A stretch of DNA of 64,000 nt from UBA12202 sp002691725 (GCA_965660675.1 CBFIAU010000004.1:1-64000); one strand, 5' to 3'; positions 1 to 8,765 are shown, counted from the first letter of the stretch. Program-made: numbers and translations. Notes: generated from the letters alone by a model not told the origin.

Positions 1-391
1 TACCGCCAGTTCCTAACACTTGCAAATGCCCATATCCGTGAGTCATACAATTGTCAACCACAAGCAACTGATAAGTGGTTAACAGTTTTGACACCTAATC
101 TGTGTAACATGCTGTGTATATTATACGTAGGTACCGGGGGTGTCCCTGCATACCCTTGTTACTTACGCACATGACCTAAGATGGCATAGGCAAGTGAGGG
201 CAGTTAACTGCCATATACAGAGTAAGTATAATATCACCTACAATGCCATCCCACTTTCCCTATACTCAGAACGAACTCNNNNNNNNNNACATACCTATAC
301 ACTAGCATCATTCCATCACCCGAAGATTTCCATACAACCCACATAACTGCCCACACATAGCTGTAAGCTACATGTAACTCAAGCACTGCTA
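1..391. other. Gene-free left edge with a 10-N gap; probable assembly junction
   Basis: No convincing coding region is visible on either strand. Bases 279-288 are N, so the sequence was scaffolded. The stretch is poor in CG dinucleotides and does not show the codon-like texture of the rest of the window. It runs directly into a glucokinase reading frame that lacks its N-terminal phosphate-binding motif. I read it as a low-quality contig end or chimeric join rather than a real intergenic region; the exact join is probably near 390-425. Confidence 0.5.
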
Positions 392-1333
392 GTGCCTGTC
401 AGTGAATCTCACAGAGCCTCAGGGCTGGATGCGCCACTAACCGATATTGCTAATATGAAATGCGCGGATTTCACCAATATAGAAGACGCGTTTTTCACCT
501 ATTTTGACATGCTGGATGATACTATCGAAAGCCTTGATGCGGTGGCGATTGCGGTTGCCGCGCCTGTCAATGACGACTGGATAAACGTTACCAACAACCG
601 GTGGCAGTTTAGCAAAATCGCATTACAAGAACGACTAACGGCGCATCGTTTTCTGGTGGTCAACGATTTTACCGCACAAGCCCTCGCCCAAATTGATCCC
701 ACCCCCAACACGGTCATTTTATCAGGACAGTCCGATGATACCGCCCCTTTGTTAGTCATTGGCCCGGGAACAGGTCTTGGCGTATCGGCCTTGATACCAT
801 CTCCCGCTGGATATATTCCGCTAGAGGGCGAAGGTGGACATGTTAGCTTCTCGCCACGATCTGCGATGGAAAATGCTTTACTAGCATTCACGCGACAGAC
901 GCATAATCATGTATCAGCTGAACATTTTGTTAGCGGTTCTGGGCTGGAAAATATTTATCGGTTTTTGGCGAATTCTTCTGGAAGTGAGCCGTCACTTACG
1001 GCGCTGGAAATTGGTGCTGAGGCCATTTCAAGTGATGGGATTTGCCGTGATGCCGCCATCATGTTGTTGGAAATTCTGGCAACCGTCATAGCTGATAATG
1101 TTCTGACTATCGGGGCATGGCGAGGGGCTGTTATCGCTGGTGGGGTTGTCCCGCAATTAGAGCCACTTATATCCAAGAGCAATTTTGCAGACCGCATTCA
1201 TTCGATTGGTGTGGCATCGCATTTGACAAGAGACTTGCCGGTTTGGTTGTCGAGCGACCCCCATTCTGGATTGCGTGGCGCGCTCGCCGGAATGAGTATA
1301 GCCCATTTACAACCGCGTATTCTTAACGATTAA
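392..1333 (+). CDS. glk: Glucokinase, N-terminus missing
   Basis: ATP-dependent phosphorylation of glucose to glucose 6-phosphate in the cytoplasm, Glk (non-ROK) family. Visible signatures are GPGTGLGVSAL (about residue 124), EGGHVSFSP (about 147) and the following SGSGLENIYRFL, all in the usual order to the C-terminus. The normal first ~20 residues with the ADIGGTN phosphate-binding motif are absent. The listed start is a GTG with no Shine-Dalgarno, and the frame is open upstream only to a TAA at 344-346. The first residues shown may be partly junction sequence. It is therefore an artificially truncated or broken gene, standing alone and converging on the LysR gene. The family call is firm; intactness is not. 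Confidence 0.8.
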   Translation: MPVSESHRASGLDAPLTDIANMKCADFTNIEDAFFTYFDMLDDTIESLDAVAIAVAAPVNDDWINVTNNRWQFSKIALQERLTAHRFLVVNDFTAQALAQIDPTPNTVILSGQSDDTAPLLVIGPGTGLGVSALIPSPAGYIPLEGEGGHVSFSPRSAMENALLAFTRQTHNHVSAEHFVSGSGLENIYRFLANSSGSEPSLTALEIGAEAISSDGICRDAAIMLLEILATVIADNVLTIGAWRGAVIAGGVVPQLEPLISKSNFADRIHSIGVASHLTRDLPVWLSSDPHSGLRGALAGMSIAHLQPRILND

Positions 1334-1372
1334 GATTTATGGTTCAAATAACCACTTACGGGTTAACCTCCG

Positions 1373-2260
1373 TCACACTGGCCTTTTGTAAAAGCTGAGG
1401 ATTTGCGCGGCAAGGGCTTTGGTATTGGCGCCGGGATTATCTGATAAGCGAAGCACCATTTTTGTGTAGGGAAGTGTTGGCAGATCATCATTCGCACAAA
1501 TCGGCTGGGTGCTGTTGGAGATTCTGCTGGCGGGCAAAGCTGCGACAGCCAAATCGGCACGAACGGCGGCAAGCTGAGATTCTGAAACATTAGACAGATA
1601 GGCAACCTGATATTCTATACCCGCGCGTTTCAGGGCATCGAGCGCCGCATCACGCCACGGACACCCAATGGGCGCAACCGCAACCTGCAACGGTCTTTCA
1701 TCAAGGCGTTGGCTGTTTTTATGGGTCGCCCATGCAAGAGGCTGCTCATATAGGAGCCTGTCTTGTTCAAGATGAGCAACATTACCGCCGATGGTTAAAA
1801 TGGCAATATCCAAAGCGCCAGCAGTCAGCATAGCCGCCAAATCCTGCGCATCGCCAGCGTTAGTCGTGACGGTAATTCCGGGATGCGCGCGGGAAAATCC
1901 AGCTAGAATTTCGGGCATCTGGGTCTCAATATTTTCCAGACATAATCCGACGCGAACCATGCCATCAATATCAGGGCAGAGCATAGCACTCAGCGCGGTA
2001 TGGTTGGCCTCAACAATGCGATAGGCATGTGGCATCAATTTGTCGCCAGTATCGGAGAGACGCATAGCGCCCTCAGCGCGATGAAACACAGGCGTGCCGA
2101 TGAGATGTTCCAGTTTTTTCATCTGCATTGATACAGCAGCTGGTGATCGCGATACGCGCTCTGCGGCAAACTTCACAGAGCCAGTTTCAGCAACCGCAAT
2201 GAAGGTTTTGAGGACGTCAATTTCAAGATGCATCGAAGTTGGGACAACAAAATTATTCAT
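1373..2260 (-). CDS. LysR-family transcriptional regulator
   Basis: A 295-residue DNA-binding regulator. Residues ~12-70 form the LysR winged helix-turn-helix (LKTFIAVAETGSVKFAA, then SPAAVSMQMKKLE). Residues ~95-290 fit the periplasmic-binding-like co-inducer domain. Start is ATG at 2260; an internal ATG at 2233 (MHLEIDVL) is a reasonable alternative and matches the usual LysR N-terminus better. It is divergent from selA, and the shared 147-bp gap holds two copies of CTAAATTTA beside its own start, a plausible autoregulatory site. LysR proteins often control the divergent neighbour, so a role in selA/selB expression is possible but inferred. Ligand unknown. Confidence 0.85.
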   Translation of the reverse strand: MNNFVVPTSMHLEIDVLKTFIAVAETGSVKFAAERVSRSPAAVSMQMKKLEHLIGTPVFHRAEGAMRLSDTGDKLMPHAYRIVEANHTALSAMLCPDIDGMVRVGLCLENIETQMPEILAGFSRAHPGITVTTNAGDAQDLAAMLTAGALDIAILTIGGNVAHLEQDRLLYEQPLAWATHKNSQRLDERPLQVAVAPIGCPWRDAALDALKRAGIEYQVAYLSNVSESQLAAVRADLAVAALPASRISNSTQPICANDDLPTLPYTKMVLRLSDNPGANTKALAAQILSFYKRPV

Positions 2261-2263
2261 GAT

Positions 2264-2287
2264 CTAAATTTAGCATTTCTAAATTTA
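2264..2287. promoter_or_regulatory. Candidate LysR operator: two CTAAATTTA copies
   Basis: A perfect 10-bp palindrome CTAAATTTAG (2264-2273) is followed by a second CTAAATTTA (2279-2287), one and a half helical turns apart, immediately upstream of the LysR start and inside the LysR/selA divergent gap. AT-rich dyads with T-N11-A spacing are typical LysR sites. Binding is inferred. Confidence 0.4.
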
Positions 2288-2407
2288 CCTGTAAAGAAAT
2301 TAAGCTTGTCAAAATCATGGGTATTGCTAATGTAATGAGGGATGAAGGGGGGTCTACTTCCTATTTCAATGATTTCAAGCGAGATGGTAATGATGAGAGA
2401 GAGAAAC

Positions 2408-3835
2408 ATGGGGAAAAGCCGCCGACATGTATCATCACATGCTAATAAGAGCATTGATAGACCCCAGCACATCCCGTCAGTTGATCACTTTCTAAACGAT
2501 CCCGAAAACGCATCTCTGATAGGTGAATATGGCCTCTCTCTGGTCACCCGATGCGCGCAGCATGTTTTGGCAGAGGCCAGAGGCAAGGTGCTTGACGGCA
2601 AGGCCATTGATTATGCATCGCTTTTGCAGGCGCTATCATCGGAGACAGCAGGCATGGTGCAGCCTTCACTGCGCCCTGTCATCAATCTGACAGGCACTGT
2701 TCTACACACGAACCTGGGACGCGCGGCATTACCTGAGGTGGCGATCAAGGCCATGGTCGACGTGGCGCGAGGCGCCAGCACCCTTGAGTTCGATTTGGAG
2801 AAAGGCAAGCGCGGAGACCGCTATAAACATGCCGAAGATTTGCTCTGCTATTTAACAGGCGCAGAGGCGGCGCTTGTCGTCAACAATAATGCGGCGGCTG
2901 TGCTGCTGACCCTTAATACTTTGGCAAGGCGCAAGGAAGTTCCGGTTTCTCGCGGTGAGCTGATTGAAATAGGTGGCGCTTTCCGGATGCCAGACATTAT
3001 GGCACGGGCGGGATGCAAGCTGGTGGAAGTTGGGACAACCAATCGGACGCATAGCACAGATTTTGAAGACGCCATCAGTCCAAAAACGGCGCTGTTAATG
3101 AAGGTTCACGCCAGCAATTTTGAGATTACAGGCTTCACAAAAACGATGTCAGAACAGGAGCTAGCCAGCATCGCGCGGCGTCATGCTCTGCCCCTCGTCA
3201 CCGATCTTGGAAGTGGCGCTCTGATTGACCTTGAGAGCTTTCACTTACCGCATGAAACGACGGTCGCAGAAGCCTTAAAGGCTGGTGCTGATGTGGTGAC
3301 CTTTAGTGGCGATAAACTGCTTGGCGGACCGCAGGCGGGGATCATTGCCGGGCGTCATGATCTGATCACAAAAATGAAACATAACCCCATGACACGTGCC
3401 ATGCGGCCAGATAAATTATCGCTTGCCGCCATGGCGGCGGTGTTGCGTCTATATACCAACCCGTCGCAACTGGCCACCGAATTGCCGACTTTGCGCTGGC
3501 TATCGCGTGATGTGGAAGACATCAAGCAATTAACCTCGCGCATCGCCCCCATCGTCCAAAATCACTGCAAGGGGTTTTTAGTCGCCCCTGCTCCTGTGCA
3601 AAGTCAGATTGGTAGTGGCGCATTGCCATCAAACAGATTGGTAAGCGCTGCCGTCAAAATAACACTGCCACGACAGAACCGCCCCGGCAAAGCATTGATC
3701 AGGCTTGCCAAGGCTTTTCGGGATTTGCCGATACCGGTAATTGGCCGCATTACCGATGATGCGTTGTGGTTTGATCTCAGATGTCTTGAAGATGAGAGTG
3801 GTTTTATCGCCAATCTTGAGGGGCTTAACGTCTAA
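2408..3835 (+). CDS. selA: L-seryl-tRNA(Sec) selenium transferase SelA
   Basis: PLP enzyme that converts seryl-tRNA(Sec) to selenocysteinyl-tRNA(Sec) using selenophosphate. The PLP lysine sits in FSGDKLLGGPQAG (K303 from this start). The N-terminal SVDHFL segment and the INLTGTVLHTNLGRA block are characteristic. I start at ATG 2408, preceded by GAGAGAG, giving 475 aa, close to family length; the frame extends upstream to 2342 but those residues do not look conserved. The stop TAA shares its last A with the selB ATG (TAATG), so the two genes are translationally coupled. selD (selenophosphate synthetase) is not in the window. Confidence 0.95.
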   Translation: MGKSRRHVSSHANKSIDRPQHIPSVDHFLNDPENASLIGEYGLSLVTRCAQHVLAEARGKVLDGKAIDYASLLQALSSETAGMVQPSLRPVINLTGTVLHTNLGRAALPEVAIKAMVDVARGASTLEFDLEKGKRGDRYKHAEDLLCYLTGAEAALVVNNNAAAVLLTLNTLARRKEVPVSRGELIEIGGAFRMPDIMARAGCKLVEVGTTNRTHSTDFEDAISPKTALLMKVHASNFEITGFTKTMSEQELASIARRHALPLVTDLGSGALIDLESFHLPHETTVAEALKAGADVVTFSGDKLLGGPQAGIIAGRHDLITKMKHNPMTRAMRPDKLSLAAMAAVLRLYTNPSQLATELPTLRWLSRDVEDIKQLTSRIAPIVQNHCKGFLVAPAPVQSQIGSGALPSNRLVSAAVKITLPRQNRPGKALIRLAKAFRDLPIPVIGRITDDALWFDLRCLEDESGFIANLEGLNV

Positions 3836-5769
3836 TGATCATTGCAACGGCAGGCCATGTTGACCACGGCAAGACGGAGCTGGTCAAAGCCTTAACCGGC
3901 ACGGATACTGACCGATTACCCGAAGAAAAGGCTCGTGGATTATCCGTTGATTTAGGCTTTGCCTATCTGGCTTTACCAAACAAAAAGATGCTTGGCTTTG
4001 TTGATGTCCCCGGTCATGAAAAGTTCATCCGCAATATGTTGGCTGGCGTTGCTGGTATTGATCTGGCCTTGCTGGTAGTGGCGGCTGATGATGGTGTGAT
4101 GCCGCAAACGCTTGAGCATATTGCCATCCTCAATCTGCTTGGGATTGAACAATGTTTAGTAGCACTGACCAAGATTGATCGGGTGCCGCCGGCTCGCGTT
4201 ATTGAGGTTAAGACCCAGCTGGATCAAATACTTGTTGAGGCAGGGCGCAAGGGATGTGATGTGTTTCCAGTATCTGCGCCCAAGCGCGAGGGGATTGATC
4301 TGCTCAAGCAAGAGCTTATCCAACGCGCACAAGCTAATCATGAGAGCCCCAACAATCAGCATTTCCGCATGGCTATTGATCGGGTGTTCTCACTCAAGGG
4401 GGTGGGATTGGTTGTCACTGGCATGGTGTTTTCGGGATCAGTACATTTGTCAGAAAGCCTGACCCTTTCCACAAATGGATCACAGGTTCGCATCCGTGAA
4501 ATAAGGGGTAACAGCCAAGTCAGTGACTATGCGCGGTCAGGCCAGCGTTGTGCGCTAAATATCATTGGCCGCGGCGTTAGCCAAGATACCGTAAGGCGCG
4601 GTCAATGGTTAATGCATGCTGAACTGTTTCGCCCAACGATGCGTATTGATGTTGATCTTGAGGTGTTGCGGGCTGAGGCTTCGGCATTGAAACACTGGAC
4701 GCCAACACATTTACATATTGGCTCGGACCATCTTCCGGCAAGGGTAGCAGTGTTATCAGGCGGCAGCATTGCGGCAGGGGCAAACGGCTTGGCGCAATTG
4801 GTACTATCACGCGATATATTCGCCGTTCATGGTGATCGTTTTGTACTCCGCGATCAATCAGCACAGCGCACCATCGCTGGGGGGCGTGTCATTGACCCCT
4901 TCCCTCCTAAACGCGGCCGCGCCAGGCCGAGCCGAATAGCATGCCTGGAAGCCATGCGAAATGGTACCCCAACCGCGATCTTAAAAGCCCTAACCGAGCA
5001 AAGCGAAAGCGGTGTGCCGCTTCAGCCTTTTGCCATATCGCATAATCTGCCAACCTCGGAAATTAAGGTTATCATTGAAACGCTTGGATTAAGAATTGTT
5101 GAAGCCGCGCCGCATGATTTGCTTTTCAGTGAGCCAGGATGGCGTCAGAGTTTAGACCGAATTGAGATAGCCTTAGCGACGCTTCACAAATCACAACCAA
5201 GCCTTTTTGGCGCTAGTGTAAAAGACATACAGAACTTGCTCACCCCTTTACCTGAGCTGAATGTCATTGAGCATGGCCTTCGTCAGCTAGTTGCCGAAGC
5301 CCGCGTTGCCGCAGATGGCCAGCGATACCATTTGCCGTCTTACGCTGTTCATATTTCAGCCAAGGATAAGCATCTGCTGGCGCGGGCGGCGGTTGTGCTA
5401 AATCCCGCAACCGGCGCACCCCCAAGTCTTCATGAGGCGACAAAAGAGGTTGGCGTTGACGCCCGCGCGCTCGAAAAAGCTTTGAAAATTGGTGTCAAGT
5501 TAGGGGATATCATTATGCTGGAGAAACATCGTTTTGTCCCAAAATCTCTGATAAGGAAACTTGCACAAAGTGCTGAGCTGCTAGCAGAGCAGTCAAGCAA
5601 CGGTACATTCACGACAATAGACTATCGGCAAGAGGTGAATATGGGCAGGAACTTTGTTATTGCTGTTCTGGACTATTTTGACCGTATCGGGTTTACAGTA
5701 AAGATAGGAAATGACCGCCGTATTCGGTGTTCCGCCGATCATGTTCTGTCAGGTCAAGGCAAAGGATAA
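3835..5769 (+). CDS. selB: Selenocysteine-specific elongation factor SelB
   Basis: GTPase that delivers Sec-tRNA(Sec) to ribosomes halted at a UGA followed by a SECIS hairpin. The G domain shows GHVDHGKT (7-14), the G3 motif DVPGH (57-61) and TKID (112-115). EF-Tu-like beta-barrel domains follow, and the C-terminal ~250 residues match the winged-helix repeats that bind SECIS RNA (ending in a segment with YRQEVNMGRNFVIAVLDYFD). At 644 aa it is full length. It starts on the last base of the selA stop and its own stop lies in the decamer repeat leading to tRNA-Sec, so selA-selB-selC form one cluster. Confidence 0.96.
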   Translation: MIIATAGHVDHGKTELVKALTGTDTDRLPEEKARGLSVDLGFAYLALPNKKMLGFVDVPGHEKFIRNMLAGVAGIDLALLVVAADDGVMPQTLEHIAILNLLGIEQCLVALTKIDRVPPARVIEVKTQLDQILVEAGRKGCDVFPVSAPKREGIDLLKQELIQRAQANHESPNNQHFRMAIDRVFSLKGVGLVVTGMVFSGSVHLSESLTLSTNGSQVRIREIRGNSQVSDYARSGQRCALNIIGRGVSQDTVRRGQWLMHAELFRPTMRIDVDLEVLRAEASALKHWTPTHLHIGSDHLPARVAVLSGGSIAAGANGLAQLVLSRDIFAVHGDRFVLRDQSAQRTIAGGRVIDPFPPKRGRARPSRIACLEAMRNGTPTAILKALTEQSESGVPLQPFAISHNLPTSEIKVIIETLGLRIVEAAPHDLLFSEPGWRQSLDRIEIALATLHKSQPSLFGASVKDIQNLLTPLPELNVIEHGLRQLVAEARVAADGQRYHLPSYAVHISAKDKHLLARAAVVLNPATGAPPSLHEATKEVGVDARALEKALKIGVKLGDIIMLEKHRFVPKSLIRKLAQSAELLAEQSSNGTFTTIDYRQEVNMGRNFVIAVLDYFDRIGFTVKIGNDRRIRCSADHVLSGQGKG

Positions 5770-5810
5770 TATAGGATAATATGGGATAACATAGGATAAC
5801 ATAGGATAAT
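5761..5810. repeat. Five tandem decamers between selB and tRNA-Sec
   Basis: Five consecutive 10-mers related to ATAGGATAAT occupy 5761-5810 exactly; they include the selB stop codon and end 2 bases before the tRNA-Sec 5' end. Copies differ at one or two positions. One turn of DNA per unit suggests slippage amplification; any effect on tRNA expression is unknown. Confidence 0.9.
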
Positions 5811-5812
5811 AT

Positions 5813-5908
5813 GGAAGAGGATCGCACCCCGGTGGGGCGCCTAGACTTCAAATCTAGTGAGGGGCGTACAACGTCCCTGGTAGGTTCGACTCCTACTCTC
5901 TTCCGCCA
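5813..5908 (+). tRNA. selC: tRNA-Sec (anticodon TCA)
   Basis: A 96-nt tRNA of selenocysteine type. The acceptor strand GGAAGAG pairs with CTCTTCC, and an extra G-T pair extends it to 8 bp stacked on a 5-bp T stem (GTAGG/CCTAC) with TTCGACT loop. The anticodon arm CTAGA-CTTCAAA-TCTAG puts TCA at 5848-5850. The long variable arm (AGGG...CCCT) is present, the discriminator is G, and CCA is encoded. It decodes UGA as selenocysteine and follows selB directly. The convergent H-protein gene ends only 7 bases downstream. Confidence 0.96.
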
Positions 5909-5915
5909 ATCCCAC

Positions 5916-6278
5916 CTAGCTAACCCGATTGTTATAGGCATCCTCATCTATCAGTTCATCAAAAGCCGACAGATCACTGATCTTGAGCTTGAACAGCCAG
6001 TTTTCCATCGCGCTTTCTGGCGTGATTGACGATAGATCATCAACCAATGCGCTATTGACCTCAATAATCTCACCAGCAAGAGGGCTATAAATATCCGATG
6101 CGGATTTAAAGGATTCTATCACCGCCACCGCTTCCCCTTTATTGACGGTTTTGCCGGGGTCGGGCAGTTCAATAAAGACGATATCTCCAAGCTGTTCCAC
6201 AGCATGCGGTGAGATACCAACAGAACATGTATCTGCATCAAGTTTTGCCCATTCATGATAGTCCGAAAACCTAACCAT
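5916..6278 (-). CDS. gcvH: Glycine cleavage system H-like lipoyl protein, lone gene
   Basis: A 120-aa lipoyl-carrier protein of the GcvH family. The lipoylated lysine lies in ESFKSASDIYSP (K58), nearly the canonical ESVKAASD motif, and the N-terminal F-x-x-YHEWA and C-terminal NWLFKL segments are typical. Start ATG 6278 follows an AGGG with 7-nt spacing. No gcvT or gcvP accompanies it. Instead it lies 68 bp downstream of, and codirectional with, the Sec-containing GrdB-like gene, so the two are probably co-transcribed. The lipoyl arm could serve as a redox or acyl partner of the selenoprotein; that is inference. Housekeeping GcvH function remains possible. Confidence 0.85.
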   Translation of the reverse strand: MVRFSDYHEWAKLDADTCSVGISPHAVEQLGDIVFIELPDPGKTVNKGEAVAVIESFKSASDIYSPLAGEIIEVNSALVDDLSSITPESAMENWLFKLKISDLSAFDELIDEDAYNNRVS

Positions 6279-6346
6279 AACTTACCCTTTCCGGCGTTAA
6301 AATATACCCATCCAATATCAACATTAGACTACTATGTGTTTTGCTG

Positions 6347-7582
6347 TCACCATCCGGCCGCAGATGTTCCGGGCAGTGGGCCCTCAGACCAAAATCTTGG
6401 CGCCATAAGCGACATTTCAACAATTTGGCGCATGACTCTATCGTCAGATGCGATCGACACCGCTTCGAGACACAGCAGCAAGCGCCCAGCTTTCGTTTCT
6501 TCCCAGAACCATTTTCCCATCAATTCGAGATCATCTATGCCATCACGATGCGTGCGGGTTTCCGTGTAGTAAGCTTCCAAATCTTCAACAACCAGTTTCA
6601 ATAAAGGAATGGCTGGAAGCCCTTTTCTTGGGCTCTTGGGGATGTCTCCTCTGACAAACTCCCCAACAAAAGGCGCGTAATCTGTGATGGCAAGCTCGCT
6701 GGCGCCAACGGTTGTGCGCCCACGAGATGCCACCGCCACCTCATAATCAGGGTGTAGCATGTTCATCTCGGCCGCAACTTCCGCCAATAACGCATCGACA
6801 TCGCCAATATCACTTATGCTCAAGACAAGCTCTGGCGGCAGAGCATAGCCCATGCGCCCGTCTTTAACAGGAATAACATCAGGGAAATCCGCAAGCACCG
6901 GCTGAACTGAAACGTCAAGCAAATCAAATGAAGCGCGAATGACTTTCTTTTGAAAATCAGGATCATTAGGCTTCCCCATACCGCGTCCCATGGGAAAATC
7001 TAAAAACAATCCGCGCGGCGGTTTGATCGCCTCCATATGCTCACGAACAAAACCAACGAGAACGGTGGATAACCCTTCTGATTCAAAATAATGGGCAAGC
7101 CCGCACACGGCGCGCGTACAAAATGGTCATATCGGGATCAGATAGACGGTGTTAACGCCTTCCTGCTTCATCTGGCTAGCAACCTCACGGGCGGATTTTT
7201 CCATCGTCAAAGGGTCGGCGGCGCCCATAAATGAATAATGCTCATCCGCTACGGAACCAATTTCACCATCTGCTGCCATCTCATCAAGCCTGTCGAGCGG
7301 AATGATGACATTCAAATCTTGCTGCCAGGCAGAGCGATCAAACTCAACCGCAACATGCGTCATAACAAGGTCACGGTCGGTCTTATAAAACACCCGATGA
7401 TCTTTTGCAAGCCAAGAGAACGGCTTGTCACCACGCCGCGATACCGCCGCCGTTGAGACAATAGAAACCCGGCGCTCTTTCGCTGGCACGGCAGGTGTCC
7501 ATGCAGGGTTTTCAAAAACTGGCATGGTAAGATCGGATATAAAACCGCGCCCAACAGCAGGCATCTCAGGTATCTTGGTCAT
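6347..7582 (-). CDS. Selenoprotein of the glycine/betaine/sarcosine/D-proline reductase B family (Sec at TGA 7127-7129)
   Basis: Two adjacent minus-strand frames are in the same phase, separated by one TGA. Read through as Sec, they give 411 aa starting at ATG 7582. Sec is residue 152 in the context YLIPI-U-PFC, the UxxC redox motif where GrdB/PrdB proteins carry Sec. Flanks also fit the family: DLNVIIPLDRLDEMAADGEI, then DEHYSFMGAAD before the Sec, and a downstream GLAHYFESEGL helix. In clostridia such proteins act with partner subunits to reduce glycine, betaine or D-proline; this organism looks aerobic, so the substrate here is unknown. Location opposite selA-selB-tRNA-Sec supports Sec insertion. 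The final stop is TGA 6347-6349, soon followed by TAG. Confidence 0.87.
7102..7116 (-). promoter_or_regulatory. Candidate bacterial SECIS hairpin
   Basis: On the minus strand, 10 nt after the Sec TGA, CGCGC (7116-7112) pairs with GTGCG (7106-7102), including one G-T pair, around a GCCGT loop. A short stem with G at the start of the apical loop, at this distance from UGA, resembles bacterial SECIS elements. SECIS cannot be recognised reliably by eye. Confidence 0.4.
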
Positions 7583-7757
7583 ATAAATCGTCCACAAAAC
7601 TTGTGATTAAAATTTCAGGCATTCCAACAAAAAGGGCAAGCAAAAATTGCTGACGCGCCAATTCAGGTATTCTTAAGCGCAAGATATTATCGCAAGTAAG
7701 AAGCGCCTTCATTTAGCGATGGATGTTGAACACAGCCTTGCTAGGTTTTAACGATAT

Positions 7758-8759
7758 TTACTGACCGCCAGCATCGCGTAACTTTTGCTGAAAATACGCA
7801 ACACCAGCTTCGTGGCGTGGTGACAGCGGCCCTGGCCTGTATCCGCCACTCTCATAGTTTTTCTGGGTAGCGACGCAAACTTCAAAATCCTCGCGTATCA
7901 CCGCAAGATTATCGGCAATGACCTTAGCCCGCTTTGACGCATTATCTTCAGAAACATCTTCAAAGTAAAAATTATAAATTAGCTCTGTTTGGTGATGATT
8001 GATCGGGTTAATGCGAGACGTATTCATGCCCCCGTCAAATAGCGATAGAGTCCAGTTAGGCCACATCCATAACCATTTGCCGCGATAAAATAGCCCTTCG
8101 CGCGGCGGTGCTGTCATTTTTACCATGCCCTCATGCGCCGTTGTTTCAAATTTTTCAAACTCAATCGCACTGTGAAATGCGGGATGGATACCGGGAATGT
8201 GATACCCTTCGACAAAATTATCAGTATAGATTTTCCAATTGGCATCAAAGACCAATCGTTCTTCTTGCACCCATTGATAACGCTCAATGGGCTCGCTCTC
8301 AATCTCGGAAGCAAGAGCTCCTAGCTGATCCGCAAGGGGCATTTCGGGTGCCAATGCGATAAATAAAAATCCGCGCCATTCGCATAATTCGACGGTATCA
8401 AGAGACCAATCGCTTTTATTAAAATCAGGGTCGTCGCCCCACCATGGCACGTTTAAGAGCGAGCCATCCTCGCGCCAAACCCACTGGTGGTAAGGACAGC
8501 GGATTGTTGTGCAGCGGCCTGATCCCTCAGGCAGGAGACGGGCACCGCGATGACGGCAGACATTGCGAAACGCTCGTATTCCGTCTTTAGTCAGGACCGC
8601 AAACACTTTGTTTCCTGCTATCTCAGCGGCGATATAATCACCTCGCCTGGTCAGTCGTGAGGCGGCACCAAGCAATTGCCAAGTTGCGCCAAAAATCCTG
8701 TTCACATCCGATGAATGGATGGCAGTTGAGACATAATTTATGGGGTCAAGGTTTCTCAT
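7758..8759 (-). CDS. Rieske non-heme iron oxygenase, alpha subunit (betaine-type demethylase)
   Basis: A 333-aa ring-hydroxylating-type oxygenase. The Rieske [2Fe-2S] ligands are C68, H70, C88 and H91 (CRHRGAR...RCPYHQW). The mononuclear iron site is EGYHIPGIH with H187 and H192. Proteins like this often remove N-methyl groups from quaternary ammonium osmolytes (glycine betaine, carnitine, stachydrine) rather than attack aromatics, which suits the surrounding genes. The ATG at 8759 is preferred over a TTG at 8765. It is separated from the other minus-strand catabolic genes by a small membrane-protein gene on the opposite strand. No reductase subunit is nearby, so one must be supplied from elsewhere. 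Substrate unknown. Confidence 0.85.
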   Translation of the reverse strand: MRNLDPINYVSTAIHSSDVNRIFGATWQLLGAASRLTRRGDYIAAEIAGNKVFAVLTKDGIRAFRNVCRHRGARLLPEGSGRCTTIRCPYHQWVWREDGSLLNVPWWGDDPDFNKSDWSLDTVELCEWRGFLFIALAPEMPLADQLGALASEIESEPIERYQWVQEERLVFDANWKIYTDNFVEGYHIPGIHPAFHSAIEFEKFETTAHEGMVKMTAPPREGLFYRGKWLWMWPNWTLSLFDGGMNTSRINPINHHQTELIYNFYFEDVSEDNASKRAKVIADNLAVIREDFEVCVATQKNYESGGYRPGPLSPRHEAGVAYFQQKLRDAGGQ

Positions 8760-8765
8760 AATCAA

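Noticed and set aside
140..346. 68-codon frame across the N gap
   Set aside because: It contains unknown residues from the gap, has no motif and no ribosome site.
499..891. Long antisense frames inside glucokinase and other genes
   Set aside because: They are shadows of the sense genes and show no motif or ribosome site.
6347..6349. Second TGA at the end of the selenoprotein as another Sec codon
   Set aside because: Readthrough gives only four residues before TAG, and the protein already has family length.
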